The notes under the pieces are model-generated. The model was not told where the DNA came from and did no database searches. It saw nothing but the letters and a program-made list of their open reading frames with translations. Shown here piece after piece: positions 22,534-29,981 of a DNA stretch of 64,000 nt. The position numbers were made by a program, and so were the translations under genes. The stretch comes from Syntrophorhabdus sp. PtaB.Bin047 (GTDB lineage Bacteria; Desulfobacterota; Syntrophorhabdia; Syntrophorhabdales; Syntrophorhabdaceae): the NCBI GenBank assembly GCA_002067235.1, contig MVQP01000003.1, positions 1-64,000 on the forward strand, in the 5' to 3' direction. Each line of letters starts with the position of its first letter. Positions within the stretch are counted from its first letter, which is position 1.

Positions 22534-22829
22534 TAGTTATTTCCCTCCAGTCTGTTCACGTAGGCCGACAAGAGACGGGTAATGCACACAGAAAAATCGA
22601 CATTGTATTTGCGCTGAAATGATTCCTGTCCTATCGTGTGCAGCTCGCTGTGCAGCTCGGGTGTAAGGGGCACCGTCAGGTAGTCACTGCCCTTCAAGGC
22701 CATGCCCGCCTTGCTGGTATGATGGGGCACGGAAGGGGAAGATCCGGACACCACACAGGGCTGTCGGCGGATGAAGGCTAGATACTTGGGAGATCTATGT
22801 GTCTTAGTTATTTGCTGCATTCTGGGCAT
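22533..22829 (-). CDS. HNH-type nuclease, DUF968/Ref-like
   Basis: A 98-residue protein with PCVVSG, then VPHHTSKAGMALKGSDYLTV and PLTPELHSELHTIGQESFQR. This follows the order of DUF968/Ref-like phage nucleases (C..CG...HH...G.K..D...PL...H..LH..G...F), although the usual Cys pair is reduced to one Cys and a Ser-Gly. A RecA-linked or Holliday-junction nuclease role is known for relatives. GGAGG upstream of 22829. Overlaps the upstream gene. Confidence 0.7.
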   Translation of the reverse strand: MPRMQQITKTHRSPKYLAFIRRQPCVVSGSSPSVPHHTSKAGMALKGSDYLTVPLTPELHSELHTIGQESFQRKYNVDFSVCITRLLSAYVNRLEGNN

Positions 22830-23064
22830 TGCGCAGGATCCTCCATATGTCCATACGGTTCGTCTTGAATGTCTCGCTCAACTCTGTGCACTTGGCCCCG
22901 CCGTAGTGCCGCCCGATGATGATAAGAGCCGCGCGTAACTCGTGGGTATTGAAAATGTGTTCCATGGCTTCGCGGAACTGGACCGCCATGAAAAGCTCCC
23001 GAAAAGCTTCGGGGTCGCCTTCACAGGCCCTTTCCATCATCATGTGCATTTCCTGCTTGGTCAT
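22804..23064 (-). CDS. hypothetical protein (86 aa)
   Basis: MTKQEMHMMMERACEGDPEA, all-helical, ending with an HTH-like SETFKTNRMDIWRILRNAQN. The ATG at 23064 overlaps the stop of the 47-residue gene (TAATG), so an upstream start at 23112 is rejected. A regulatory role is possible but unproven. Confidence 0.65.
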   Translation of the reverse strand: MTKQEMHMMMERACEGDPEAFRELFMAVQFREAMEHIFNTHELRAALIIIGRHYGGAKCTELSETFKTNRMDIWRILRNAQNAANN

Positions 23065-23207
23065 TAGCAGTCCTTCAAGAGGGCGTTCAGCTTCTCGCAG
23101 ATTGTCCTGCAAGTGGGTCGTTTGCCGCAGTTCGTACAGGGGGAAGCGGTCTTTGAAGGAGATCCGTTCTTGGATTTCTTGTCGATGATGTAAGACTTTT
23201 TGGGCAC
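23064..23207 (-). CDS. small Cys-rich protein (47 aa) under a start-codon hairpin
   Basis: GTG start, MPKKSYIIDKKSKNGSPSKT, then CTNCGKRPTCRTICEKLNAL and KDC. Six Cys suggest a zinc-binding knuckle. GAGGAG lies 8 nt upstream. The GTG codon lies in the 3' arm of a perfect 10-bp hairpin whose 5' arm is at the very start of the mRNA. First gene of its transcript. Confidence 0.65.
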   Translation of the reverse strand: MPKKSYIIDKKSKNGSPSKTASPCTNCGKRPTCRTICEKLNALLKDC

Positions 23208-23258
23208 GATGAACGCTCCTCTACCTGCACCTGCAGGTGATTTCGTCTATCGTGCCCA
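23201..23258 (-). promoter_or_regulatory. 5' hairpin sequestering the GTG start, with leader ORF
   Basis: TGGGCACGAT at the 5' end (minus strand; 23249-23258) pairs perfectly with ATCGTGCCCA containing the GTG start (23201-23210). The loop contains palindrome CACCTGCAGGTG (23228-23239) and the GAGGAG ribosome site. A 12-codon frame MGTIDEITCRCR (23259-23221) starts at the 5' end and stops next to that ribosome site. Ribosomes on it would break the 5' arm. Confidence 0.6.
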
Positions 23259-23263
23259 TAGAA

Positions 23264-23291
23264 ATTATACAACAACGCAGGGCGAATTCAA
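23264..23291 (-). promoter_or_regulatory. sigma70 promoter
   Basis: -35 TTGAAT (23286-23291), 16-nt spacer, -10 TATAAT (23264-23269). Predicted start near 23257, exactly at the hairpin's 5' arm. Confidence 0.7.
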
Positions 23292-23301
23292 GATGGAAAA
23301 T

Positions 23302-23757
23302 TTACGATCCGTATTCCTCGTGAGCATACATGGCCAGAAGGACAGCATCGGCCTCATTGTCGTCTTCGGGCTGCCTGCCAAGATATTTAACTGATGCCTC
23401 TATCATGGCTTCCTTGTCTACGTTGCCTCTTCCTGTAGCCCATTTCTTGAGGGTTTTTGTCTCAACCGGCACATGCTCTATACCCTTCTCTGCCCCAACT
23501 TCCTGTACACGACCTGCCATATTGACGCCTATTTCCGTGGCCGCTCCGCCTCGATGGTGAGCCCTTTCGTAAACCAGCAGCTTCACACCGGGGATTTGTT
23601 CAAGGGTCACAGACAGCCACCGTCTGAACCGCAGGAACATGGCGCCATTCGATTCCCCGCGGCGCTTGGAAAAATCCATGGTCCCGGACTCGATGATCTT
23701 ACCGGTCTTCACCAAGGCAAAACCAGTCTTTGTTGCGCAATCCAAGGCCAGGATCAT
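23302..23757 (-). CDS. RuvC-like Holliday junction resolvase
   Basis: A 151-residue RNase H-fold nuclease. Likely catalytic acids are Asp in ILALDCATKTGFAL, Glu in LLVYERAHHRGG and Asp in NEADAVLLAMYAH. Such phage enzymes resolve branched DNA before packaging. The start MILALDCATK at 23757 overlaps the stop of the zinc-ribbon gene (ATGA); a longer frame to 23838 would cover that gene. Confidence 0.82.
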   Translation of the reverse strand: MILALDCATKTGFALVKTGKIIESGTMDFSKRRGESNGAMFLRFRRWLSVTLEQIPGVKLLVYERAHHRGGAATEIGVNMAGRVQEVGAEKGIEHVPVETKTLKKWATGRGNVDKEAMIEASVKYLGRQPEDDNEADAVLLAMYAHEEYGS

Positions 23758-23879
23758 TTTTCTTCCCTCACTTCCCCGCATTTCCGGCACTGCCATGCCT
23801 TGCCCTTGACGACCGTTTTCCATCTGTTGTGGCCGCATTCCTTACATGGTTCAATGTCCTTTCTCGGTTTCCTTTTCAT
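23754..23879 (-). CDS. small zinc-ribbon protein (41 aa)
   Basis: MKRKPRKDIEPCKECGHNRW, then KGKAWQCRKCGEVREEK: one complete CxxC...CxxC zinc ribbon. Start and stop both overlap neighbours. Possible DNA- or clamp-associated adaptor; function unknown. Confidence 0.7.
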   Translation of the reverse strand: MKRKPRKDIEPCKECGHNRWKTVVKGKAWQCRKCGEVREEK

Positions 23880-24046
23880 TGGCCTTCTCCCTCGGCTTCC
23901 GGCGCCTCGTTGATCGGTATCAACCGCTCCTTTTTGCACCGTTTGTTCGTGCATTTGTAATACCAGTAGTGGGAATCCTTGGCGAACGCTTCCATCATGC
24001 CTGGATCGCAGTTCTCACACTTCACTTTGCCGGGTTTCTTGGGCAT
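23876..24046 (-). CDS. small zinc-ribbon protein (56 aa)
   Basis: MPKKPGKVKCENCDPGMMEA, then HYWYYKCTNKRCKKERLIPI: CxxC and CxxxxC pairs for one zinc. Starts 2 nt past the dnaN stop and overlaps the next zinc-ribbon gene. Function unknown. Confidence 0.7.
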   Translation of the reverse strand: MPKKPGKVKCENCDPGMMEAFAKDSHYWYYKCTNKRCKKERLIPINEAPEAEGEGQ

Positions 24047-24047
24047 A

Positions 24048-25112
24048 TTATCCTCTTATGGGCATGACGATGGCGGTGTATGAGCCCTCCGCAAGCAGGA
24101 TCGCTCCGTAGGCATCGGGAAGGGCCAGCGTCATATTGTCTTCCCTGAGCGCTCCCATGGCATCGAGAAGATTCTTGGTCTTGAACCGGAACGTAAGCTC
24201 GGGTGAGGCATATTCGGCATTGACCTCTATGGTAGCTTCGGCCTGTTCGCCTACCGACGCCACAGACAGCTTGCCCTCTGAGGCCGTGAGATCTATTAAA
24301 CCTTCGCCCTTGATGGCCTGGGCCTGTCTCAATGCCCGTTGAAAGTCCTCTCTCTTGACTGTGGCCACGTTCTTGTTGTCGGGGATAACGTTCTTGTAAG
24401 GGGGAAAGCCCCCTTCGATGAGGCGTAAATATACCGTGGCATCGCCAGATTTGAGCCTCAGCATCTTTTTCCCCACTTCAATGAGTATTTCCCCCTCCAG
24501 AAGGTCCTTGACGAAAAAAACCCCGGTTCTTGGGATTACACAGGAAACATCGGAGAGGGTCAGGGACGGATTGCGGGTTGTGACCAGAGCCATGCGGAAA
24601 CCGTCCGTGGCTACGACGGCTATGTTTCCGTCCTCGTCAACTGAGAGATGTAGGCCGGTCATGATATAGCGGGTCTCATCGGTAGCGACTGCATGATCCA
24701 CAGCATCGAGATATCCCTTGAACTCCTCAGCCTTAAAAGAGAGCTTTGTGGTAGCCTCGATATCGGGGATATCCGGGTATTCCTCAATATCCGCCATGGG
24801 CAGCTTAAAGCGGGACTTGCCCTGGGAGATTTTGAAAACGGTTCCGTCAACTTCCACCTTGACTTCATCCTTGTCGAGGGTCCGGAGCAGATCGAGAAGG
24901 CTCTTTCCCGGAACGCAGAGCCGGAGAAACTGGCTGTTCTCATGGGGTACGCTAACGATTGCCGTGATATCGAGATTCGTGGCCATGAACTGGATCTCGT
25001 GTTCGAGCATGGTTATAACGACGTTGGATAGTATGGGCATGTTCAACCGGGCGTTGACTATCGGCATGAGCTTCTGAAGCGGTTTGAGTAGTTCCTGTCT
25101 TTCAATGTTCAC
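24048..25112 (-). CDS. dnaN: DNA polymerase III beta subunit (sliding clamp)
   Basis: A 354-residue phage-encoded DnaN clamp. Three clamp domains are visible: NMPILSNVVITMLEHEIQFM in the first, TGLHLSVDEDGNIAVVATDG then FRMAL in the second, and YTAIVMPIRG at the C-terminus of the third. It is a bit shorter than host DnaN. It would tether a replicase and allow the phage to direct replisome traffic, as no polymerase gene is in this window. GTG start with GAGGAAG, overlapping the upstream stop. Confidence 0.93.
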   Translation of the reverse strand: MNIERQELLKPLQKLMPIVNARLNMPILSNVVITMLEHEIQFMATNLDITAIVSVPHENSQFLRLCVPGKSLLDLLRTLDKDEVKVEVDGTVFKISQGKSRFKLPMADIEEYPDIPDIEATTKLSFKAEEFKGYLDAVDHAVATDETRYIMTGLHLSVDEDGNIAVVATDGFRMALVTTRNPSLTLSDVSCVIPRTGVFFVKDLLEGEILIEVGKKMLRLKSGDATVYLRLIEGGFPPYKNVIPDNKNVATVKREDFQRALRQAQAIKGEGLIDLTASEGKLSVASVGEQAEATIEVNAEYASPELTFRFKTKNLLDAMGALREDNMTLALPDAYGAILLAEGSYTAIVMPIRG

Positions 25113-25558
25113 GTTGCTTCCTCCTTACGATGGTTTGGGTAGAATTGCATAATGGTTATGCTTAAGGCATCTTCCAGTACCCCGGCGACGCTTATCTTCG
25201 GGCGGCGGAGACCGCTGAGGTAATTGTTCAGGGCCTTTCTGGATATCCCGATCTCCTCGGCCAGGTCCTGGGCACTGAGATTCCGGCGCTTCATCCCACT
25301 ACGGATTATCCCTCCCAGTTCCAGCCATTCCCGATAGTCCCCTTGGGGCACGGGGTTAGGGTTGGGTCTAATGCCGTAGGCGGCTAGGTTAGAGCGGCTT
25401 TCCTGGATCAGCCTTTTCTGGTACTCTTTCTCCTTCTGTCCGGGCCGTCTCGGGTATTTGTCAGAATCCTGATACCCGCAAATGCAGCCTATCGTCTTGA
25501 CTCCGTGAACGTCCGTGTCGACGCTCATATGATTTCTTCCACACTTCGGACACGGCAT
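25109..25558 (-). CDS. zinc-ribbon + XRE-type HTH protein
   Basis: A 149-residue protein with an N-terminal zinc ribbon (MPCPKCGRNHMS, IGCICGYQ) and an XRE-like HTH (LSAQDLAEEIGISRKALNNY, LSGLRRPK). Excellent AAAGGAGGT ribosome site for the ATG at 25558; the longer frame to 25669 lies inside the loader gene. A regulator of the replication operon or an origin-binding protein. Confidence 0.8.
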   Translation of the reverse strand: MPCPKCGRNHMSVDTDVHGVKTIGCICGYQDSDKYPRRPGQKEKEYQKRLIQESRSNLAAYGIRPNPNPVPQGDYREWLELGGIIRSGMKRRNLSAQDLAEEIGISRKALNNYLSGLRRPKISVAGVLEDALSITIMQFYPNHRKEEAT

Positions 25559-25562
25559 ATAT

Positions 25563-26138
25563 CTACCTCCTTTCAAGTCTTCTATCGGGTCCCGTGATAT
25601 GCAGAATATTGTCGGGACCGCACATCTCCGCGATTCTGGATGGAATGCGTTCACCCAGCCTGTCCGCAAGCTCTTTCAGGCTCAGGTTGCTGGTGAACAC
25701 GGTTTGCTCCATGTTCCGGTAGCGCCTGTCGATGATCGTGTAGAGAGTCTGCAACGTCCACTCGGTGGGTTTCTCTACCCCGATATCGTCAAGGATGAGA
25801 CAGGGCACCTTGGAATAGTGATTGATGACATAGGTTTCACTCTCGTCCGCGCAGGGCTCAAAGGTGGCCTTGATCTTCAAGAGGAGGTCAGCCATGGTGA
25901 CAAATCTCATGGTGTCCGGTGAACTGATGGTTTCCCTCATGAGGGCCACCGCCATGTGGGTCTTGCCGGTCCCCGGTATTCCGAACAGGAAATAGCTCGA
26001 TCCGGATTTGAAACCCTCAAGGAGTGCCCAGCGCTTTGCCTCGATGTCGGTTCGTGATGCGTTGACGTGTCTCCGGCTGACGCCAGCTTTGAGCAAGATA
26101 TCCGTCTTCCTACTTTCCGGGTTGGCTTGCAGGGGCAT
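25563..26138 (-). CDS. DnaC-like helicase loader ATPase
   Basis: A 191-residue AAA+ protein: Walker A GIPGTGKTH, Walker B CLILDDIGVEKP, sensor VFTSNLSLKEL, Arg finger region RIPSRIAEM. DnaC/IstB-type loaders place the host DnaB helicase on an origin. Start MPLQANPESRK at 26138 lies just past the stop of the initiator gene; a longer frame to 26225 would overlap it. Next to an initiator protein, as usual in phage replication modules. Confidence 0.88.
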   Translation of the reverse strand: MPLQANPESRKTDILLKAGVSRRHVNASRTDIEAKRWALLEGFKSGSSYFLFGIPGTGKTHMAVALMRETISSPDTMRFVTMADLLLKIKATFEPCADESETYVINHYSKVPCLILDDIGVEKPTEWTLQTLYTIIDRRYRNMEQTVFTSNLSLKELADRLGERIPSRIAEMCGPDNILHITGPDRRLERR

Positions 26139-26139
26139 G

Positions 26140-27057
26140 TCAGCAGTCCTTTCCGAGCTTGTCAAAGGGATCCTGTTCACCCGGTTCATGACTTCGTTTA
26201 GCGTTTTGCTTATTGGTTCCATCATTGCGCTTATTCTCCGGTTCTATCCATTGTCTCCAATACTCGTGGCCTTTTCCGTCCAGTAGAAACCTCTTCGGAT
26301 CCTTTATGCCTATTCCCTTCTGGATCATCTCGCTGTCCGCATAGTTCTTGGCAGCGGTGTTAACGAGTTCGAGTTCTGCTTCAGCTATCAGGCAATACCG
26401 TCTGAAGGTTTCTTCCTTGTCCAGTTTCTTGCCGTTCCGAGCTGGGTACGCGCTCCAGAAGGCTGTGAACATCTGGGTAGAATGGGCTGAGACTGGAACT
26501 TTGTTCTGAGTGGGTTTGTCGCCTTTGGGCGGGTTATCTGTCGGTGTTTCTTCGGATGACGGGTCCGCTGGTTTCTCTTTCTTTATATCTTTCTCTTCTT
26601 CTAAAGAAGAAGAAGATGAAGAAGGTAGGCTACCTTCCGGTTTATCGTTCGGTTGTAACTGTGGTGGTAACTTCGGTTCAACCGTGGATTCAACCGGGGG
26701 TGTAACCGTGGTTACATTTTTTCCCCATCTTTTCTTTGCGCTCTTTCGCCCCTTACTCCTTTGTTTCTCTATAAATGCGAGACGTTCTTGTCTAACTTCT
26801 TCAAGGCGGGTATTTATCAAATTACCGTCTTCATTTTCGACAAACTTTGAAGAGACAGTTTCCCACAATCTGAGGAAGTTTTTGAGCGAGGTTATGGCGA
26901 TTTTTGCAAGCTTTTTCGGGTCGTTTTCGAGCGGTCCATTTGCCCATTGTATGAAGAGCAAGCGGGTATAAAGGCCGAGTTCATCCAACTCCCAGGTGAT
27001 GGTGTCGACGTAAAAATCATTAACGTATAACGGGAATGCCGGATTTTTCATTCTCAC
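26140..27057 (-). CDS. DUF1376-type replication initiator
   Basis: A 305-residue protein. The N-terminal DUF1376-like winged helix is NPAFPLYVNDFYVDTITWEL, then DELGLYTRLLFIQWANG. A long Ser/Pro/Glu linker (about 120-190) leads to a C-terminal helicase-loader contact region (MFTAFWSAYPARNGKKLDKE, YCLIAEAELELV). Such proteins usually bind the phage origin, often in their own gene. Confidence 0.8.
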   Translation of the reverse strand: MRMKNPAFPLYVNDFYVDTITWELDELGLYTRLLFIQWANGPLENDPKKLAKIAITSLKNFLRLWETVSSKFVENEDGNLINTRLEEVRQERLAFIEKQRSKGRKSAKKRWGKNVTTVTPPVESTVEPKLPPQLQPNDKPEGSLPSSSSSSLEEEKDIKKEKPADPSSEETPTDNPPKGDKPTQNKVPVSAHSTQMFTAFWSAYPARNGKKLDKEETFRRYCLIAEAELELVNTAAKNYADSEMIQKGIGIKDPKRFLLDGKGHEYWRQWIEPENKRNDGTNKQNAKRSHEPGEQDPFDKLGKDC

Positions 27058-27070
27058 TCTCGCCGAAGTC

Positions 27071-27102
27071 GGGGACGGGAGGGTGGAAGGTATCCCGTCC
27101 CC
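27071..27102 (-). terminator. hairpin between ssb and the initiator gene
   Basis: GGGGACGGGA (27071-27080) pairs with TCCCGTCCCC (27093-27102), a perfect 10-bp stem with a 12-nt loop. No U-run follows, so it may be an mRNA-stability or attenuation hairpin rather than a full terminator. Confidence 0.5.
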
Positions 27103-27142
27103 GGTTGTGCCATATTGCTACCAGATTGGATGATTTGCTCAA

Positions 27143-27595
27143 TCACAGCGGAACGTCGTCGCTGTAATCCTCTTCATGCACGAAATCGCCATCGTCTGAA
27201 CCGCCGTACTGACTACCGGAAGAGCCCGTGGAGCGCTGGCCAGATGATTTGTTCGATGATCCGTTCTTATCCTTTCCGCCGAGCATTTTCATGTCGTTGA
27301 TTACGATCTCATGGGTCTTCCGCTTGTTGCCGTCGCGGTCCTCATATTCGCGGACAACCAACTCGCCTTCGACATACAGAAGAGATCCTTTCCTGACATG
27401 TTCTCCGATGATTTCCGCGAGCTTTCTCCAGGCAACGATCTTGTGCCAGCTCGTGGAGTCGTGCTTGGTTCCGTTTTTGTCCTTCCACGACTTCGACGTG
27501 GCAAGATTGAACTGTGATACCGGGGTCCCGTCTGTCGTGTATCTCAGCTCGGGATCGGCGCCGACATATCCGATCAAAGTGACCTTGTTAAGCAT
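27143..27595 (-). CDS. ssb: single-stranded DNA-binding protein
   Basis: A 150-residue SSB with an OB fold (MLNKVTLIGYVGADPELRYT, WHKIVAWRKLAEI, LLYVEGELVVREYEDRDGNK), a Gly/Ser linker and an acidic tail ending DDVPL. The tail ends in Leu where the usual host tip is DDIPF, which could alter partner recruitment. GAGGAGGG ribosome site. Confidence 0.95.
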   Translation of the reverse strand: MLNKVTLIGYVGADPELRYTTDGTPVSQFNLATSKSWKDKNGTKHDSTSWHKIVAWRKLAEIIGEHVRKGSLLYVEGELVVREYEDRDGNKRKTHEIVINDMKMLGGKDKNGSSNKSSGQRSTGSSGSQYGGSDDGDFVHEEDYSDDVPL

Positions 27596-27812
27596 TGTTG
27601 CCCTCCTCCTCGCGCCGTTTTCTTTTCGGCATCATCTGGCGCGCGATTTCGTTATCAGCCCATTCTCTGACCGCTTCAAGCCGCTTCTCCCAGTCGGGTT
27701 CCTTGATCTCGACGGCGCGAGCCACCTTGTCAACGAGGAGAACGAGTTTGTTGGTTCGATTTTTCAGGGCCTGAACGTCAAGCCGCTCACACCTTTCGCA
27801 CATTGTTTCCAT
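27588..27812 (-). CDS. hypothetical protein (74 aa)
   Basis: METMCERCERLDVQALKNRT; one CxxC at the N-terminus, then helical and strongly basic at the C-terminus (MPKRKRREEEGNN). Overlaps ssb's start. Function unknown. Confidence 0.65.
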   Translation of the reverse strand: METMCERCERLDVQALKNRTNKLVLLVDKVARAVEIKEPDWEKRLEAVREWADNEIARQMMPKRKRREEEGNNA

Positions 27813-28011
27813 TTTTATCAGCCTCCACTTTGGCTATTCTCTCGGGATACTCCACAGCAAGGCAGGATGGCACGAAGGATGCCGAAGGTGCATGAACTCT
27901 TGCCACCCTGCCTATTCCTGTTTGGTCGTTGATGATAAGCACGTTGTATGCGTGTTTTTTTAGATCCTTTTCGTCGTGCTCACAGCCTTTGCATTTGAGA
28001 CAGTCTTTCAC
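27787..28011 (-). CDS. hypothetical protein (74 aa)
   Basis: MKDCLKCKGCEHDEKDLKKH: N-terminal Cys cluster (CLKCKGC) suggests a metal site. GTG start overlapping the upstream stop. Unknown function. Confidence 0.65.
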   Translation of the reverse strand: MKDCLKCKGCEHDEKDLKKHAYNVLIINDQTGIGRVARVHAPSASFVPSCLAVEYPERIAKVEADKNGNNVRKV

Positions 28012-28658
28012 GTAAGTTCCTTTTTTGGATAGAGTTTGTATGGACGCACACTTTCATCAATACGAATGCCCTTGATGACGTCCGTTTTAATCCACATCAA
28101 AATGTTTCTCTTGGCAGCGGTCGTGTCATTATAGTGGTGACTAATTCCTTCGATGAGTTCATTAAGCGTACACCCTGGGTGCCACAGCACGAATAAAAGG
28201 ACGTTTCTAGCGGTTTCCTTGAAAGGCGTCCAATGTCCACCTGATGCGCTCCCAGCGGCACAGAATGTCTTTTGCTGTTCATACAACTCAATACCCTTCG
28301 CCCGGCGAAAGAACCGAGGTCTCACGGATTCCTCTATCTGCCCGTCGCTCCATACACCCAGTAGGCCAACGCCAAGAGCCCGAAGTAATTTCCATGGAGC
28401 CTCGCGCCTTTTCCTTGCGGGAACCGCGGCCGAAGTAATGTGCGCTGAGGCAACACGGTCATCAAGTTGATTGAGCAACTGTATGCTCATGCTCATCTTT
28501 GTCTCTATGAGCCACGTTACAGAACCACTCTTAGCCACAATATCGGCAATTCCATTCCCGACAGGAACCTCCTGATATACTTCCCATCGAAGTTCCTGTA
28601 GCCACTTCACGACAGCGGCGGCCAGCTCTTGTTCAGAAGCAAACGGGGGTTTACGCAT
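28008..28658 (-). CDS. PD-(D/E)XK nuclease-like protein with winged helix
   Basis: A 216-residue protein. VYQEVPVGNGIADIVAKSGS and VTWLIETKMSMSIQLLNQ give the pattern G-x-D...E-x-K of PD-(D/E)XK nucleases. The C-terminal ~70 residues (GCTLNELIEGISHHYNDTTA) look like a winged helix. This could be a phage recombination nuclease or a nicking enzyme. Embedded in the replication operon. Confidence 0.65.
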   Translation of the reverse strand: MRKPPFASEQELAAAVVKWLQELRWEVYQEVPVGNGIADIVAKSGSVTWLIETKMSMSIQLLNQLDDRVASAHITSAAVPARKRREAPWKLLRALGVGLLGVWSDGQIEESVRPRFFRRAKGIELYEQQKTFCAAGSASGGHWTPFKETARNVLLFVLWHPGCTLNELIEGISHHYNDTTAAKRNILMWIKTDVIKGIRIDESVRPYKLYPKKELT

Positions 28659-28956
28659 CCTTACACAGTTCCTTGTACCTTATGATGGCAGCTCCGATAT
28701 AGTTGATGGCCCCGTAAAGCTCTTGGATGGCATCGTAGTCGCCGAGGTTGACCGTCTCATAGATCTTCTTCACGGCCTGACCGAGAGAGAACGCCACGGG
28801 ACTCTTCTGGAGCCTTCGGGTCACTTCGAGGATGATCTGGTTCTCAAAGGGCTCGCCGGCCTCTGCGTGACGCTCCTTCCCCTTGCCGTCCTGAGCCTGT
28901 TCGAGAGCTTCCCCGAAGATACGTTCCAGTGAGGCGTATTCCGGCCTAGCATCCAT
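28651..28956 (-). CDS. hypothetical protein (101 aa)
   Basis: MDARPEYASLERIFGEALEQ, then LGQAVKKIYETVNLGDYDAI: all-helical. ATG at 28956 chosen because it overlaps the upstream stop; 28974 is less likely. Resembles phage proteins of unknown function. Confidence 0.65.
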   Translation of the reverse strand: MDARPEYASLERIFGEALEQAQDGKGKERHAEAGEPFENQIILEVTRRLQKSPVAFSLGQAVKKIYETVNLGDYDAIQELYGAINYIGAAIIRYKELCKDA

Positions 28957-29407
28957 TGAGCCGCCCCTGGGCACGTTCGCCCCTTATGTACAGTTCCGCT
29001 TCATCACACAGGTCGTTCAAGGCCTTTGCGCATCCATCGGGGAGAAGCTGTCTCGCGTCCCCATGCTCGCTGTAGAAGGTTTCTGTTTTGTGCGGGGTAT
29101 TCAGGATGAGCGGAGCCGTGCTGTTCTCAAGGGTCATGATCGACGTGATCGTGGCGCCCATTGTCTCGCTGGCGCCTCCGTAGGAAAAGCTGACACCGCG
29201 AACCTCGATCTTGCTCTCGTAAGAAGAGGGAAGTTCGCAGATCTTGATGGCGAACGGTTTCAGCTTGTTCAGGGCCGTGAGGAATTCGGGACGGGGCCTG
29301 TCCTTGCTGGACAGGGTGAGTTCATCCACTTCCCCGTCGTTCTTCTCAACTTCGTACTCGAAGCGATACCGGGCATCTTTGCTGACTTTGATCTTGTTGA
29401 ATCGCAT
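28946..29407 (-). CDS. hypothetical protein (153 aa)
   Basis: MRFNKIKVSKDARYRFEYEV, beta-rich start, then GVSFSYGGASETMGATITSI. AAAGGAGG ribosome site. I recognise no domain. A conserved phage protein by context. Confidence 0.65.
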   Translation of the reverse strand: MRFNKIKVSKDARYRFEYEVEKNDGEVDELTLSSKDRPRPEFLTALNKLKPFAIKICELPSSYESKIEVRGVSFSYGGASETMGATITSIMTLENSTAPLILNTPHKTETFYSEHGDARQLLPDGCAKALNDLCDEAELYIRGERAQGRLNGC

Positions 29408-29970
29408 TATGCCTCCTTTCTCTGCCAGAACTTCCACCAGGGGCGCTTGGGGGCGATTTCGGACAATATGGCCGCGCCAGCCTTCATGGTGGGTCCAAAT
29501 ATCCCGCCAGTTGCCAACCTATCCAGTTCTTCCTTTAGCTCACGGAATTTGTCTCCGACCGTGATTTGGACGTAAGGCGGTTTCTTGAACCATGGGCAAT
29601 CGTTGTTCGCGTTGATCTCGGAAGGCTTGCGGTCGGGTTTGCTTTGTGGCGCTCTGTGGGTATCATTCATGTTCTCCGGGGCCAAGCAGGCGTCGGGCAG
29701 GTCTTCGATGCTCAAGGGGCCGATAATGTTCCCTATCGGTCCACGTCTAAAGCTCATGCAGTTCATGCAGTAGACCTTTGGCTTTGAGATCGGCACGAAA
29801 TAGGGACAGTCATTGTTCTTATTGACGTCCCGCGCCCACTGGGCCTTGTTCGGTGCTATCGGGTCCTTTGCCATTACCTCGCGGTGGGTACAGAACGCTT
29901 CATCCTTAAGCATCCCGCATCCAATGCAGTACACAGGCTCCTTTTGCTTTTCGGGTTTCTTCGTTGACAC
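29407..29970 (-). CDS. double Cys-module protein (NNDCPWF type)
   Basis: A 187-residue protein with two copies of the module: VYCIGCGMLKDEAFC...NKNNDCPYFVP and VYCMNCMSFRRG...DACLAP...NANNDCPWFKK. Each has CxxC, a further Cys and NNDCP(W/Y)F. The C-terminal helix is amphipathic and ends WWKFWQRKEA, probably membrane-touching. GTG start at 29970 with AAGGAGG upstream. Single-module relatives at 6358 and 10821. Confidence 0.7.
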   Translation of the reverse strand: MSTKKPEKQKEPVYCIGCGMLKDEAFCTHREVMAKDPIAPNKAQWARDVNKNNDCPYFVPISKPKVYCMNCMSFRRGPIGNIIGPLSIEDLPDACLAPENMNDTHRAPQSKPDRKPSEINANNDCPWFKKPPYVQITVGDKFRELKEELDRLATGGIFGPTMKAGAAILSEIAPKRPWWKFWQRKEA

Positions 29971-29981
29971 TGGATCCTCCT

